Both the position numbers and the translations under genes were made by a program. The notes under the pieces are model-generated. The model made no database searches, had not been told where the DNA came from, and was given only the letters and a program-made list of their open reading frames with translations. This document shows positions 39,750 to 48,992 of a stretch of DNA of 61,452 nt, piece by piece (positions within the stretch are counted from its first letter, which is position 1; every line of letters begins with the position of its first letter). The stretch comes from Rothia sp035916755. Its GTDB lineage: Bacteria > Actinomycetota > Actinomycetes > Actinomycetales > Micrococcaceae. The DNA lies in contig NZ_JAYWIX010000010.1 of NCBI RefSeq assembly GCF_035916755.1, forward strand, positions 1 to 61,452, in the 5' to 3' direction.

Positions 39750-41978
39750 TTGGAAGGTCCCGAAATTCAGTTTGCAGAAGCAATCATTGACAACGGCAAG
39801 TTCGGTAAGCGCGTAGTACGCTTCGAAACCGGCCGCCTCGCCAAGCAGGCCGCAGGCTCTGCCCTGGTCACCATCGACGACGACACCACCCTGCTCTCAG
39901 CCACCGCTATCGGCAAGAGCCCCCGTGACGGCTTCGACTTCTTCCCCCTGACCGTAGACGTTGAAGAGCGCATGTACGCAGCCGGTAAGATCCCCGGCTC
40001 CTTCTTCCGCCGTGAAGGCCGCCCCTCAACCGAAGCGATTCTGGCTGCCCGTCTGATCGACCGCCCCCTGCGTCCTGCCTTCAAGAAGGGCATCCGCAAC
40101 GAGGTGCAGGTTGTCGTCACCGTGCTCACCATTGAGCCCGACGAAATCTACAACACCGTAGCAATCAACGCAGCCTCCTGCTCCACCACCCTCTCCGGCG
40201 CCCCCTTCGCGGGCCCCGTTGGCGGTGTGCGCGTTGCCCTGATTGACGGCCAGTGGGTTGCCTTCCCCAAGTACTCCCAGCTTGAAAACGCTGTCTTCGA
40301 TATGGCTGTAGCCGGTCGCGTTGTGACCAAGGCTGACGGCACCGAGGACGTCGCCATCATGATGGTTGAGGCAGAAGCTACCGATAACTCTTGGAAGCTC
40401 ATCAAGGAAGACGGCGCCACCGCACCGACCGAAGAAGTTGTTGCTGAGGGCCTCGAAGCTGCTAAGCCCTTCATCGCTGCCCTCTGCAAGGCCCAGGCCG
40501 ACCTGGCTGAGCGCGCCGGCAAGCCCGCTCTGGAGTTGCCCATCTTCGGTGAACGCGCCGCAGAAATCGACGAAGCTGTCAAGGTTTTTGAACCCAAGAT
40601 CGTTGAGGTCTACTCCATCGCCGGTAAGCAGGACCGCGAAACCGCGTCCGCTGACCTGCAGCAGGAAATCGTAGAATCCCTCGCCGGTGAAGGTAAGGAA
40701 TTCGAAGGCCGCGAGGACGAAGTCAACGCAGCTTTCAACGCCCTGACCAAGCACGTTGTGCGTCAGCGCATTCTCACCGACCAGGTCCGTATCGACGGCC
40801 GCGGTCTGACCGACATCCGTCAGCTCACCGCTGAGGTCGAGGTACTGCCCCGCGTCCACGGCTCTGCCATCTTCGAGCGCGGCGAAACCCAGATCATGGG
40901 CGTCACCACCCTGAACATGCTCAAGATGGAGCAGCAGCTGGACTCCCTCTACCCTGTCAAGTCCAAGCGCTACATCCACCACTACAACTTCCCTCCCTAC
41001 TCAACCGGTGAAACCGGCCGTGTGGGCTCACCCAAGCGTCGCGAAATCGGCCACGGTGCTCTTGCTGAGCGCGCCCTGACCCCGGTTCTGCCGTCACGCG
41101 AGGAATTCCCCTACGCTATCCGCCAGGTCTCTGAGGCTCTGGGCTCCAACGGTTCTACCTCCATGGGTTCCGTCTGTGCCTCCACCCTCTCCCTGCTGAA
41201 CGCCGGTGTGCCCCTGCGCGCACCCGTCGCCGGTATCGCTATGGGTCTTGTCTCTGACGAGGTCAACGGCGAAACCCGCTACGCAGCCCTCACCGATATT
41301 CTCGGTGCCGAGGACGCCCTGGGCGATATGGACTTCAAGGTCGCAGGTACCTCTGAGTTCGTGACCGCTATCCAGCTGGACACCAAGCTCGACGGCATCC
41401 CCGCCTCCGTTCTGGCCGGCGCCCTGACCCAGGCCCGTGAAGCCCGCCTGCACATCCTCGAGGTCATCAACGCAGCAATCGATGCACCCGACGAGATGAG
41501 TGACTACGCACCCCGCGTGATCTCAGTCCAGGTTCCCGTCGCCAAGATCGGTGAGGTCATCGGCCCCAAGGGCAAGATGATTAACCAGATCCAGGAAGAC
41601 ACCGGCACCGACATCTCCATTGAGGACGACGGCACCGTCTACATCGGCGCAACCGACGGCCCCTCAGCCGAAGCAGCCCGCGCAGCAATCAACGCGATTG
41701 CTAACCCGCAGGTTCCCGAGGTCGGCGAACGCTACCTGGGTACCGTTGTGAAGACCACTACCTTCGGTGCCTTCGTCTCACTGACCCCCGGTAAGGACGG
41801 CCTGCTGCACATCTCCGAGCTGCGCAAGCTCAACGACGGCAAGCGCGTGGACGACGTCGAGGACGTCGTCGGCGTAGGCCAGAAGGTCCAGGTCGAGATC
41901 TCCAAGATTGACGACCGCGGCAAGCTGTCACTGGTACCCGTCGTAGCCGAAGGCGAAGAGAGCGGCGACGAAGAGTAA
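39750..41978 (+). CDS. pnp: Polyribonucleotide nucleotidyltransferase (PNPase)
   Basis: A 742-residue phosphorolytic 3'-5' exoribonuclease that also adds tails. Two RNase PH domains (first around residues 15-150 with FFRREGRPSTEAILAARLIDRPLRP given here as key FFRREGRPST; second around 345-560 with YNFPPYSTGETGR and catalytic DFKVAGT), a linker helical domain, a KH domain (IGEVIGPKGKMI) and an S1 domain (GTVVKTTTFGAFVSL) are in the standard order. TTG start with ATGGAGGAACC. A strong terminator follows. It ends the housekeeping part of the window. Confidence 0.98.
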   Translation: MEGPEIQFAEAIIDNGKFGKRVVRFETGRLAKQAAGSALVTIDDDTTLLSATAIGKSPRDGFDFFPLTVDVEERMYAAGKIPGSFFRREGRPSTEAILAARLIDRPLRPAFKKGIRNEVQVVVTVLTIEPDEIYNTVAINAASCSTTLSGAPFAGPVGGVRVALIDGQWVAFPKYSQLENAVFDMAVAGRVVTKADGTEDVAIMMVEAEATDNSWKLIKEDGATAPTEEVVAEGLEAAKPFIAALCKAQADLAERAGKPALELPIFGERAAEIDEAVKVFEPKIVEVYSIAGKQDRETASADLQQEIVESLAGEGKEFEGREDEVNAAFNALTKHVVRQRILTDQVRIDGRGLTDIRQLTAEVEVLPRVHGSAIFERGETQIMGVTTLNMLKMEQQLDSLYPVKSKRYIHHYNFPPYSTGETGRVGSPKRREIGHGALAERALTPVLPSREEFPYAIRQVSEALGSNGSTSMGSVCASTLSLLNAGVPLRAPVAGIAMGLVSDEVNGETRYAALTDILGAEDALGDMDFKVAGTSEFVTAIQLDTKLDGIPASVLAGALTQAREARLHILEVINAAIDAPDEMSDYAPRVISVQVPVAKIGEVIGPKGKMINQIQEDTGTDISIEDDGTVYIGATDGPSAEAARAAINAIANPQVPEVGERYLGTVVKTTTFGAFVSLTPGKDGLLHISELRKLNDGKRVDDVEDVVGVGQKVQVEISKIDDRGKLSLVPVVAEGEESGDEE

Positions 41979-42001
41979 GAAAGACGTCTTCACACCTATT
42001 T

Positions 42002-42045
42002 AGATAGCGCAGGAGCTACTGAAGCTTCTGCGCTATCTATTTTTA
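42002..42045 (+). terminator. Rho-independent terminator after pnp
   Basis: AGATAGCGCAG (42002-42012) pairs with CTGCGCTATCT (42028-42038), with AGCT complementarity inside, followed by ATTTTTA. Confidence 0.88.
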
Positions 42046-42104
42046 TACGGTAGAAAAATATTTGATGCTTATTTTTAGACAAGTATTATGCGGTAAAAAC
42101 ATAC

Positions 42105-42160
42105 ATGTTCAACATAACAAGATATTTATTTTTGACGCATCTTTACCTATCGTTTTATTC
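42105..42160 (+). promoter_or_regulatory. AT-rich control region of the polysaccharide locus
   Basis: The stretch 42045-42200 is much richer in A/T than its surroundings. It holds a near-palindromic ATGTT-C-AACAT (42105-42115) that could be an operator, and a candidate promoter TTGACG (42132-42137), 17 bases, TTATTC (42155-42160). Confidence 0.35.
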
Positions 42161-42207
42161 CGGTAGTCTTAATTGAAATTAGGGATGGCTTGTAGCCAAG
42201 AGGAAAT

Positions 42208-43404
42208 ATGGGATTTATTGTTGGTCTGAACAGGGACCGAGACTCCTACCAGGTTCCACTCGCACTCGCGGAACTGGGTCAGTTAGAGTTGTTTGTTACC
42301 GATTACTATGAAGGTGTCGGACTGTCTTTGCCCACGTTGGGGCACCGTAAGAGTGAGGGGATCGCGCCTTCGCTCGTCCGTCAATCGCACCGCGCTTTCT
42401 TGGCACAGATGCCCTATGAAGTGAAGCGTCGTATTGACCGCTCAACTGATTTTCCCACCTTTTTTGTGGAGCGTCAGTTGGGTAAGACTATTGCACATGC
42501 TGCACGAAAAAACCCTACAGCAGATTTGCTGTTATATTCGGGGTCAGCTAAATGGGCATTTGAGGGGCCGAGCACCGGTAAGAAAATTCTTTTCCAGTAC
42601 CACCCCTCACCGGAATTTATCGTTAAAACCCTGCACAATATTGATGAGCTAGCAGGGGTTCGCCCCTGGCAGGAAGAAGCAGAGGCTCTTAACCCCGCTA
42701 TGCAGGCCCTGCACGCCGAGGAAGTTGCTCTTGCCGATTCTGCTCTGTGTGCTTCGACCTTTACTAAGCAGGGCCTTATCGCTCAAGGTATGCCGGCGGA
42801 GAAAATTGCTATCGCCCCCTATGGTGGGCCTGAGGTAACCCGCTTTGCGCTCAGCCAGCAGGACGCTCGCTGTAACTTCCTCTTTGTAGGTCAGGGTATT
42901 GCCCGTAAGGGGCTTCATCACCTGATTGAGGCCTGGCGCCGAGCCAACCTGCACAACTCTACGCTGACTGTTGTAGCGTCACGTCTAGACCCTGAAATCG
43001 AAGCTTTCGCTGAGGGGCTCGATAACTTTGAGCTTAAGGGCCGTGTGGATGACGAAGAACTCAAACAGCTGATGCAACAGGCCGATACATTCGTACTGCC
43101 CTCACTTGTAGAGGGCTTTGGGCTCGTACTCAGTGAAGCGCTAGCCCAAGGGTGCCGCCTCATTGCAAGCTCAAACACCGGTCTGGTCGATATGCAGCTA
43201 CCTGAGACTATCGGAACCGTGGTGACAGCTGGATCGGTTGACTCTCTTGTGGAGGCCCTCCAGGAAGCTGAGCACACATATAACCCCGCTCGCCCTTACA
43301 TGGAACTGGCTTTTGAAGAAGCCGAAAGACTGAGCTGGAAGAACTTCCGCAGCAAGGTTCAGGAAGCTGCGCTGACTACTTTGGAACGAGAGAACAAGAA
43401 CTAA
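42208..43404 (+). CDS. Glycosyltransferase, GT4 type
   Basis: A 398-residue GT-B-fold enzyme. The C-terminal half has the Glycos_transf_1 pattern: FLFVGQGIARKGLHHLIEAW, then the EX7E nucleotide-sugar motif in LVEGFGLVLSEALAQG, and a conserved SNTGLVD. The N-terminal acceptor-binding half is divergent. It probably adds a sugar to the lipid-linked repeat unit. AAGAGGAAAT lies before the ATG. It is the first gene of the locus and overlaps the next by one base (TAATG). Confidence 0.88.
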   Translation: MGFIVGLNRDRDSYQVPLALAELGQLELFVTDYYEGVGLSLPTLGHRKSEGIAPSLVRQSHRAFLAQMPYEVKRRIDRSTDFPTFFVERQLGKTIAHAARKNPTADLLLYSGSAKWAFEGPSTGKKILFQYHPSPEFIVKTLHNIDELAGVRPWQEEAEALNPAMQALHAEEVALADSALCASTFTKQGLIAQGMPAEKIAIAPYGGPEVTRFALSQQDARCNFLFVGQGIARKGLHHLIEAWRRANLHNSTLTVVASRLDPEIEAFAEGLDNFELKGRVDDEELKQLMQQADTFVLPSLVEGFGLVLSEALAQGCRLIASSNTGLVDMQLPETIGTVVTAGSVDSLVEALQEAEHTYNPARPYMELAFEEAERLSWKNFRSKVQEAALTTLERENKN

Positions 43405-44450
43405 TGCGTATTGTCATCATGGTTCACCGCTTTTACCCCGATTTTGGCGGTGTAGAAGTTACTGCCGAACTTATCGCGCGCGGTTTCGTTGAGCGTCATA
43501 ACGCTGAAGTCATTGTGGTTACTCATACCAAAGAAGAAGCGACCGATAAGACCTTCCCCTTCAAGGTCCTGCGTGAGCCTAGCCCTATTCAGTTGTGGAA
43601 GGCTATCGCGGGGGCAGACGTTGTTTTCCACAACAACCCCTGTATGCAGTTCTACTGGCCCCAGCTCTTTATGAAGAAGCCCTGGGTTGTAGCACTGCGT
43701 ACCTGGATTACCTTGCCCGGCCAGGAACTGAGCCGAATCGAAAAAATCAAGTACTGGCTCAAGTACAAGATGGTTGAGCGAGCTGATCTGCTTGTGGGTA
43801 ACTCTAAGGTGCTTGCCGGCCATGTTAACGCTGAAGCTGAGGTTATTTATAACAGCTACCGTGACGATATCTTCAAGGTAACGAACACCGAGGAACGAGA
43901 CCCCGAATCAATCGTTTACCTGGGTCGTTTGAGCGATGATAAGGGAATTGACCTGCTGCTTGAGGCTGTCTCAAAGTTGGTCGATCGCGGGCTATCTCCC
44001 AAGCTTTCCATTATTGGTGGTGGAGACTACCAGCCTGAGGTGGAGCGTATTATCGGTGAGCTAAATCTGCAGGACTGCGTGGTGCTTCACGGGCCGAAGA
44101 CCGGTACTGATATCGCAGATATTCTGAACCAGAACGCTATTTCAGTAGTTCCTTCTCGAATTCCTGAGCCTTTTGGTACCGTCACGCTGGAGGAAGCAGC
44201 ATCAGGTTGTGTGGTTCTCGTGGCTAATCACGGCGGTCTGCCTGAAGCCATCGGCGATGCCGGCCCCAAATTCACTCCTAATAATGCAGATTCTTTGGCA
44301 GATCAGCTCGAGAAACTCATCACTGATTGTGACTACTACGAGTCTTTCCAAGAGAAGATTCCTAGCCACGTAGAGAACTATAAAGAACATGTTTTTATCG
44401 ATAAGTTCTACGCCGCAATGGTTCGTGCTTATCAGAAGGTAAACGGGTAA
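43404..44450 (+). CDS. Glycosyltransferase, GT4 type
   Basis: A 348-residue retaining GT-B enzyme: N-terminal domain with HRFYPDFGGVEVTAELIARG (typical 'P..GGVE' start), C-terminal domain with YLGRLSDDKGIDLLLEAV and the EX7E region PEPFGTVTLEEAASG. Start codon overlaps the stop of the previous gene (TAATG), so both are translationally coupled. Sugar and acceptor cannot be told. Confidence 0.9.
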   Translation: MRIVIMVHRFYPDFGGVEVTAELIARGFVERHNAEVIVVTHTKEEATDKTFPFKVLREPSPIQLWKAIAGADVVFHNNPCMQFYWPQLFMKKPWVVALRTWITLPGQELSRIEKIKYWLKYKMVERADLLVGNSKVLAGHVNAEAEVIYNSYRDDIFKVTNTEERDPESIVYLGRLSDDKGIDLLLEAVSKLVDRGLSPKLSIIGGGDYQPEVERIIGELNLQDCVVLHGPKTGTDIADILNQNAISVVPSRIPEPFGTVTLEEAASGCVVLVANHGGLPEAIGDAGPKFTPNNADSLADQLEKLITDCDYYESFQEKIPSHVENYKEHVFIDKFYAAMVRAYQKVNG

Positions 44451-44454
44451 AGCT

Positions 44455-45708
44455 GTGTTGGAAAAAAACCAAAAGGTAGTGCTACTTGCAGCACGCGACG
44501 TCACTGCTGCTCGTACCGGACGTATCGCGGTGCTTGAGACAGCGGTAAAGGCTCTTCAAGATGCTGGCTACCCTGTAGAGGTCATCGCGATTACTAACTC
44601 TGAGGGCGCAGCAACCTGGCTGGGTTGCCCCGTCCACCGCGTACGTACTCCCTCTATCGTTTCGATGCCTTTTAGCGCTGTACGTTCGCTTGCATCGCGT
44701 AAGACTCTGAACGAAGCTCTCTTCGATTCACAGCAGGTAAGAAACTCTGTTAAGGCCATCTGCGATCAGATCGGTGCGACGGTGGTTATCGGCGATAATA
44801 TCCGTACCTGGGATGCCGCACAGGCCACCGGTCTGCCGGTCGTTATGCACCTAGATGATCTGCTGTCTACCCGCTATGCTTCTACCGAATTCAAAGAGAG
44901 CAATGATTCTGTCTTTGGCTACTTCGGTGAGCAGATTCCCAGCTTCATTCGTCCGCTTCTTGAAGGTGCTGTCAAGCACCTGCTGGGAGTGGAGGCAAAA
45001 CTGGCTTACCGTCGCGAAATTCAGATTGCCCGTGAGGCCGCTGTGACTGCCCTGACCAGTGAAGCTGAAGCCGACGTCCTTGCACTTCGTGCACACGCTC
45101 CGGTTGTAGGCCTGCCGATGGCCGTACCCCAGAACGTTAAATGCACTCCTAGCAATAACGCTGCTGAAAAACTAGTCTTCCTGGGTGTTATGCACTACGG
45201 GCCCAATATGGGGGCCTTGCGCTACCTGCGTGACGAGGTGCTCCCCATTCTGGAAGACCACGGTCGTAAGGTCGAGGTGACAGTAGTCGGTAAGGCAGAC
45301 GCTGAGCAGATGGCAGAGTTCGCAGGAACTCCTATTACCTTCAAGGGCTACGTAGAAGATTTGCATGCTGAGCTAAGCAGCCACCGCGTCTTTGTCTCGC
45401 CTATTCAGAGCGGTACCGGTGTAAAGACCAAGGTGTTGGATGCTCTGAGCGTAGGTATTCCTGTAGTGGCCACTCCGCTAGGCGTAGCAGGTATTCCTTC
45501 TTCACACGGTGATGAGTACCTTGTAGGGCATGATGCAATAGAGTTTGCCCACCATATCGAATACCTCATGGATAACCCCGACCGCGCAGACGCAATTGGT
45601 TCTGCCGGTTACGAGCTTTTGGGTCGTTCTATGAACCCCCAGAAAGTATATGATGATTGGGAATCCGCAGTTATCCGCGCAACCGAGGGGCAGGTCGTCT
45701 ATGCGTAG
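44455..45708 (+). CDS. Glycosyltransferase, GT4 type
   Basis: A 417-residue GT-B protein. The donor domain contains KLVFLGVMHYGPNMGALRYL and FVSPIQSGTGVKTKVLDALS, a variant of the family in which EX7E is replaced by SGTGxKxKxxE/DA. This variant occurs in enzymes such as those acting on long lipid-linked glycans. GTG start four bases after the previous stop. Its stop overlaps the next start (ATGCGTAG). Confidence 0.85.
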   Translation: MLEKNQKVVLLAARDVTAARTGRIAVLETAVKALQDAGYPVEVIAITNSEGAATWLGCPVHRVRTPSIVSMPFSAVRSLASRKTLNEALFDSQQVRNSVKAICDQIGATVVIGDNIRTWDAAQATGLPVVMHLDDLLSTRYASTEFKESNDSVFGYFGEQIPSFIRPLLEGAVKHLLGVEAKLAYRREIQIAREAAVTALTSEAEADVLALRAHAPVVGLPMAVPQNVKCTPSNNAAEKLVFLGVMHYGPNMGALRYLRDEVLPILEDHGRKVEVTVVGKADAEQMAEFAGTPITFKGYVEDLHAELSSHRVFVSPIQSGTGVKTKVLDALSVGIPVVATPLGVAGIPSSHGDEYLVGHDAIEFAHHIEYLMDNPDRADAIGSAGYELLGRSMNPQKVYDDWESAVIRATEGQVVYA

Positions 45709-46591
45709 CCATCTTTTAACTCCTACAGAACTTGGAGAGTTTCAAGTAAGCCCTCTCGGTATCGGTACTTCCCGCCTGGGAGCCTTCTGGCAGAAGCGCT
45801 CCATCAAGGAAGGTGAAGAGGCTCTTAACCGTGCCTTAGACCTGGGCGTTGGTCTGGTTGATACCGCTGACGTGTACGCCCGCGGTATTAGCGAGCGAAT
45901 CGTCGGCAGGGCTGTTAGGCACCGCGATGACGTAGCCGTGATGACCAAGGTAGGTTTGCTCAAGACCCCTCGGGGCATCTTGAACGCACGGAAGCATTCT
46001 GGTGGGGCAGGGCTCCAGGGTCTCAAGGCGGCTACTGCGGCTGCTACCTGTTTCGAACCGGGGTACGTTGAAGAAGCCGCGGTAGCGTGTATGCGCCGTC
46101 AGGGTAAAGATGAGCTCGATATTTTGCTTCTGCATGAGCCTACCGCCGCAGATTTTGAGCGCTCCGGCCTGATTGAGCAGCTGAACTCCATGAAGGACCG
46201 CGGCTTAATCCGCGCCTGGGGAGCCTCTGTGCGCCATGAGGCGGACGCTGTGGCTGCAGCTGGCGCTGAGGGCTTAAGTTGGCTGCAGGTGCCTATCAAC
46301 CTGGGCAATACTGCTATTGCAGATGCGGTGCAGCCTTTAACCGAAGGCATTCAGGTCGTAGGTATTGCTGTACTGGGTGACGGCTCTTTGCTGCCGCAGG
46401 TAACCGCAGGTGGCCTGAACCGTCCGAAGGCCGTGGCTGCCATGGTTGAGGGTGCTTACCAGCACCCCGCTATTGACGCCGTTTTGCTGGGTATGAGCCG
46501 TCCGTCCCACGTCACCGAAAATCTTGCCGCTTTAGAACGCGGCGCATCAGAAGCAGATATCGAATCTGCACGAAAAATACTAGAGAGTTAA
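45701..46591 (+). CDS. Aldo/keto reductase of the polysaccharide locus
   Basis: A 296-residue AKR-fold protein, VSPLGIGTSRLG at the start, catalytic DTADVYARG (Asp and Tyr), a lysine in MTKVGLL, and LLHEP where His follows the pattern. It clusters with a GMC oxidoreductase and an acetyltransferase, so it may alter a sugar or sugar nucleotide of the polymer; that is inference. ATG 45701 overlaps the end of the glycosyltransferase gene; the frame is open further upstream but inside that gene. Confidence 0.82.
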   Translation: MRSHLLTPTELGEFQVSPLGIGTSRLGAFWQKRSIKEGEEALNRALDLGVGLVDTADVYARGISERIVGRAVRHRDDVAVMTKVGLLKTPRGILNARKHSGGAGLQGLKAATAAATCFEPGYVEEAAVACMRRQGKDELDILLLHEPTAADFERSGLIEQLNSMKDRGLIRAWGASVRHEADAVAAAGAEGLSWLQVPINLGNTAIADAVQPLTEGIQVVGIAVLGDGSLLPQVTAGGLNRPKAVAAMVEGAYQHPAIDAVLLGMSRPSHVTENLAALERGASEADIESARKILES

Positions 46592-46600
46592 GAGACTATT

Positions 46601-48247
46601 ATGAGTTTCATCGACGCCCGTGAATTGCCTGAAAACGCCCACCTGACCGGTACGGTGGTTATTGTTGGTACTGGTCCGGCTGGAACTACTGTAGCGCGTG
46701 AACTGGCGCCTACGGGCGTCGATATACTCATGGTCGAGGGCGGCTCTTTAGGGCGTTCGCCTGAGCACGATGACACCCTGAAGGCGGATCAGCGATCCCA
46801 GAGCGTTGAACCCATGGAAAAGGCACGCACCAAGCGTTTGGGCGGTGCCTCAACCCAATGGGGCGGGCGAACCTACCCCTTTGACGCCTTGGATTTTGAA
46901 GACCGAACCGAAGGTGGCTTGAATTTTAAGGGCTGGCCTATCAGCCGGGAAGACCTCAACCCTTTCTACCAGCGCGCGACCGTGGCTGCAGGTGTGAAAA
47001 ACATGCAGTACACCGCAGCTCAGGCTATTGAGGGTGCTCCCCAGCACCTGATGGGGGAGTCTGATCTCGTTAACACTCAGGGTATCTGGCGCTGGGGGCC
47101 TCCGGTTAACTTTGGTGATGTTGTTACCGATGAGTTAGCTGACCGCGGGAATGTGCGTGTTCTGCATAATGCGAACGTAACTCATGTGGTTCAAGACCCC
47201 GAAACTGGTCGTATTACTGAGCTAAAGATTCAGTCGAAGCCCGGTAAGTTCCTCACCGTGAGCGGTGATGAAGTTGTGCTGGCTATGGGTGGTCTTGAGA
47301 CTGCTCGTCTTCTGCTGAACTCAAATGTGGGTAATGAGAATGACCAGGTAGGTCGTTACTACACCATTCACCCGATTGGCGAGGTCGGCAAGCTTACTAT
47401 GGCAGACCCGAAGGCTGAAGGTAACGCTGTTACCTATACAAAGAGCCACGACGGGGTTTGGGTGCGACGAAATCTGCAGCTGCATGAGGACGTCCGCCGC
47501 CGTGAAGGCCTGCTCAACATGGGGTTTGCAATTTGGTACGACGAGCCCCGCAACCCCGATCATGGCGATCCGCTACTGAGTTCTTTTGCTCTGGTTCGTA
47601 AAATGCTTACGATGACCGGTGGCTTCAAAGGCACAGGTATGCACCGTCGTTATGCGGAGCTGGAGAACCCTAAGGCACATGTGCTGAACGTGGTTAAGGG
47701 GCTCCCGAGTGTAGGCGCTTTTGGTGTGCATTGGTTGCGCGACCGTATTCTTGATCCTCGTACTCTTCCTTCTTTCACCCGTTATTCTAAGAAGGGCGTG
47801 TACCGAATTCGTTTTGATGCGGAGCAGGCTCCGCGCGCTGAGCAGCGTGTCGTTCTGTCTGATGTAGAGAAGGACGCCTACGGGGTGCCGCGTCTGGACG
47901 TGCAGCATTTTATTCCTGAAGAGGATCGCCGCAATTACCACCGTTCCTTGGAGCTGCTTGCTGAAGGTATCAATGCGACTGGTTTTGCAACCTACGAGCC
48001 GCCGACTCTGGAAGAGATGCTGACCCGCCCCATGGTTGATGCGACTCACCAGATGGGTCTGGTGCGTATGGGTAGTGCCCCTGAAGAGTCAGTGGTTGAT
48101 GAGAACCTGAAGGTTTGGTCTTCGCCTAACCTGTACCTCTCAACTACCGGTGCATTTACCACAGGTGGTATGGCCGGCCCGACTCTGACTGTTATTGCTA
48201 TTTCAATTCGCTTGGCTGATCACTTAGCGGCGAAACTTGGTCTCTAA
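46601..48247 (+). CDS. GMC-family oxidoreductase
   Basis: A 548-residue FAD-dependent oxidoreductase. The dinucleotide-binding GTGPAGTTVARELA is at residues 22-35; GGASTQWGGRTYP is the second FAD contact; the C-terminal domain has the active-site part HQMGLVRMGSAPEESVVDENLKVWSSPNLYLSTT, quoted here only by its key residues H..M and N. GMC enzymes oxidise alcohols, including sugar hydroxyls. It follows the aldo/keto reductase after nine bases. Role in polymer modification is inferred from position. Confidence 0.88.
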   Translation: MSFIDARELPENAHLTGTVVIVGTGPAGTTVARELAPTGVDILMVEGGSLGRSPEHDDTLKADQRSQSVEPMEKARTKRLGGASTQWGGRTYPFDALDFEDRTEGGLNFKGWPISREDLNPFYQRATVAAGVKNMQYTAAQAIEGAPQHLMGESDLVNTQGIWRWGPPVNFGDVVTDELADRGNVRVLHNANVTHVVQDPETGRITELKIQSKPGKFLTVSGDEVVLAMGGLETARLLLNSNVGNENDQVGRYYTIHPIGEVGKLTMADPKAEGNAVTYTKSHDGVWVRRNLQLHEDVRRREGLLNMGFAIWYDEPRNPDHGDPLLSSFALVRKMLTMTGGFKGTGMHRRYAELENPKAHVLNVVKGLPSVGAFGVHWLRDRILDPRTLPSFTRYSKKGVYRIRFDAEQAPRAEQRVVLSDVEKDAYGVPRLDVQHFIPEEDRRNYHRSLELLAEGINATGFATYEPPTLEEMLTRPMVDATHQMGLVRMGSAPEESVVDENLKVWSSPNLYLSTTGAFTTGGMAGPTLTVIAISIRLADHLAAKLGL

Positions 48248-48255
48248 GGAGAAGA

Positions 48256-48798
48256 ATGAAAGATCTTTCTGGCTTCCAGGGCTATGGCTACGATAAAGGC
48301 CGCCCGAAGGCTATTCAGGCGCTGTGGCTTCTGACTCAGAGCACCCTTCTGCAGCACTGGTGGTTTCCGCCCAAGCTGCGTGTAAAGATTTTGCGTGCTT
48401 TTGGTGCGAAGATTGAAGAAGGCGTGTTAATCCGTCACGGTGTGACTATTCACTGGCCCTGGAAGCTGGAGATCAAGAAGAACTCTTGGGTTGGCGTAGG
48501 CACCTGGATTCTGAACCTTGAGCAGGTCACTATCGGTGAGAATAGCTGCCTGAGCCAGGACACCTATATTTGCACTGGCTCACACCTGTTCAATCACGAT
48601 AATTTTGAGTTTGATAATGCTCCTATCGTGATTGGTGACCGGGTATGGGTTGCTTCACGCGCATCAATTTTGCGTGGGGTAACCGTGGGGGACGATAGCG
48701 TGGTCGGTGCTATGGCACTGGTGACTAAGGACGTGCCCGCAGGGTCTAAGGTACTTGCGCCTTTGGGTGATGTAAGCCCTTACCAGCCTAAGAAGTAG
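48256..48798 (+). CDS. WcaF-like O-acetyltransferase (left-handed beta helix)
   Basis: A 180-residue hexapeptide-repeat acetyltransferase of the colanic-acid WcaF type: N-terminal YGYDKGRPKAIQALW and WWFPPKLRVKILRAFGAKI, then repeats VTIGENSCLSQDTYICTGSH and VWVASRASILRGVTVGDDSV. The catalytic histidine is probably in GSHLFNH. It would acetylate a sugar of the repeat unit. GGAGAAG before the ATG; a terminator follows, closing the first transcript of the locus. Confidence 0.88.
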   Translation: MKDLSGFQGYGYDKGRPKAIQALWLLTQSTLLQHWWFPPKLRVKILRAFGAKIEEGVLIRHGVTIHWPWKLEIKKNSWVGVGTWILNLEQVTIGENSCLSQDTYICTGSHLFNHDNFEFDNAPIVIGDRVWVASRASILRGVTVGDDSVVGAMALVTKDVPAGSKVLAPLGDVSPYQPKK

Positions 48799-48814
48799 GC
48801 TGTGTAGAAACGTC

Positions 48815-48851
48815 TGTGTGGCTGCTCCGAAAGGGGTAGCCACACTTGTCT
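48815..48851 (+). terminator. Terminator after the WcaF-like gene
   Basis: GTGTGGCT (48815-48822) pairs with AGCCACAC (48838-48845) around a 15-base loop; followed by TTGTCT. Confidence 0.65.
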
Positions 48852-48992
48852 AGCCGGTGAGAGCAAAAGCTCAGTGGCAAGGTATAGGAAATAGGCTGGC
48901 TACAAAATAGTATGGTCTAGATGATTCGGCGTTGCCCCGGTGGATGGGGCGTTCGTGAGCGCTGATAGATAGATTAGGGTAGGGAACCGTTT

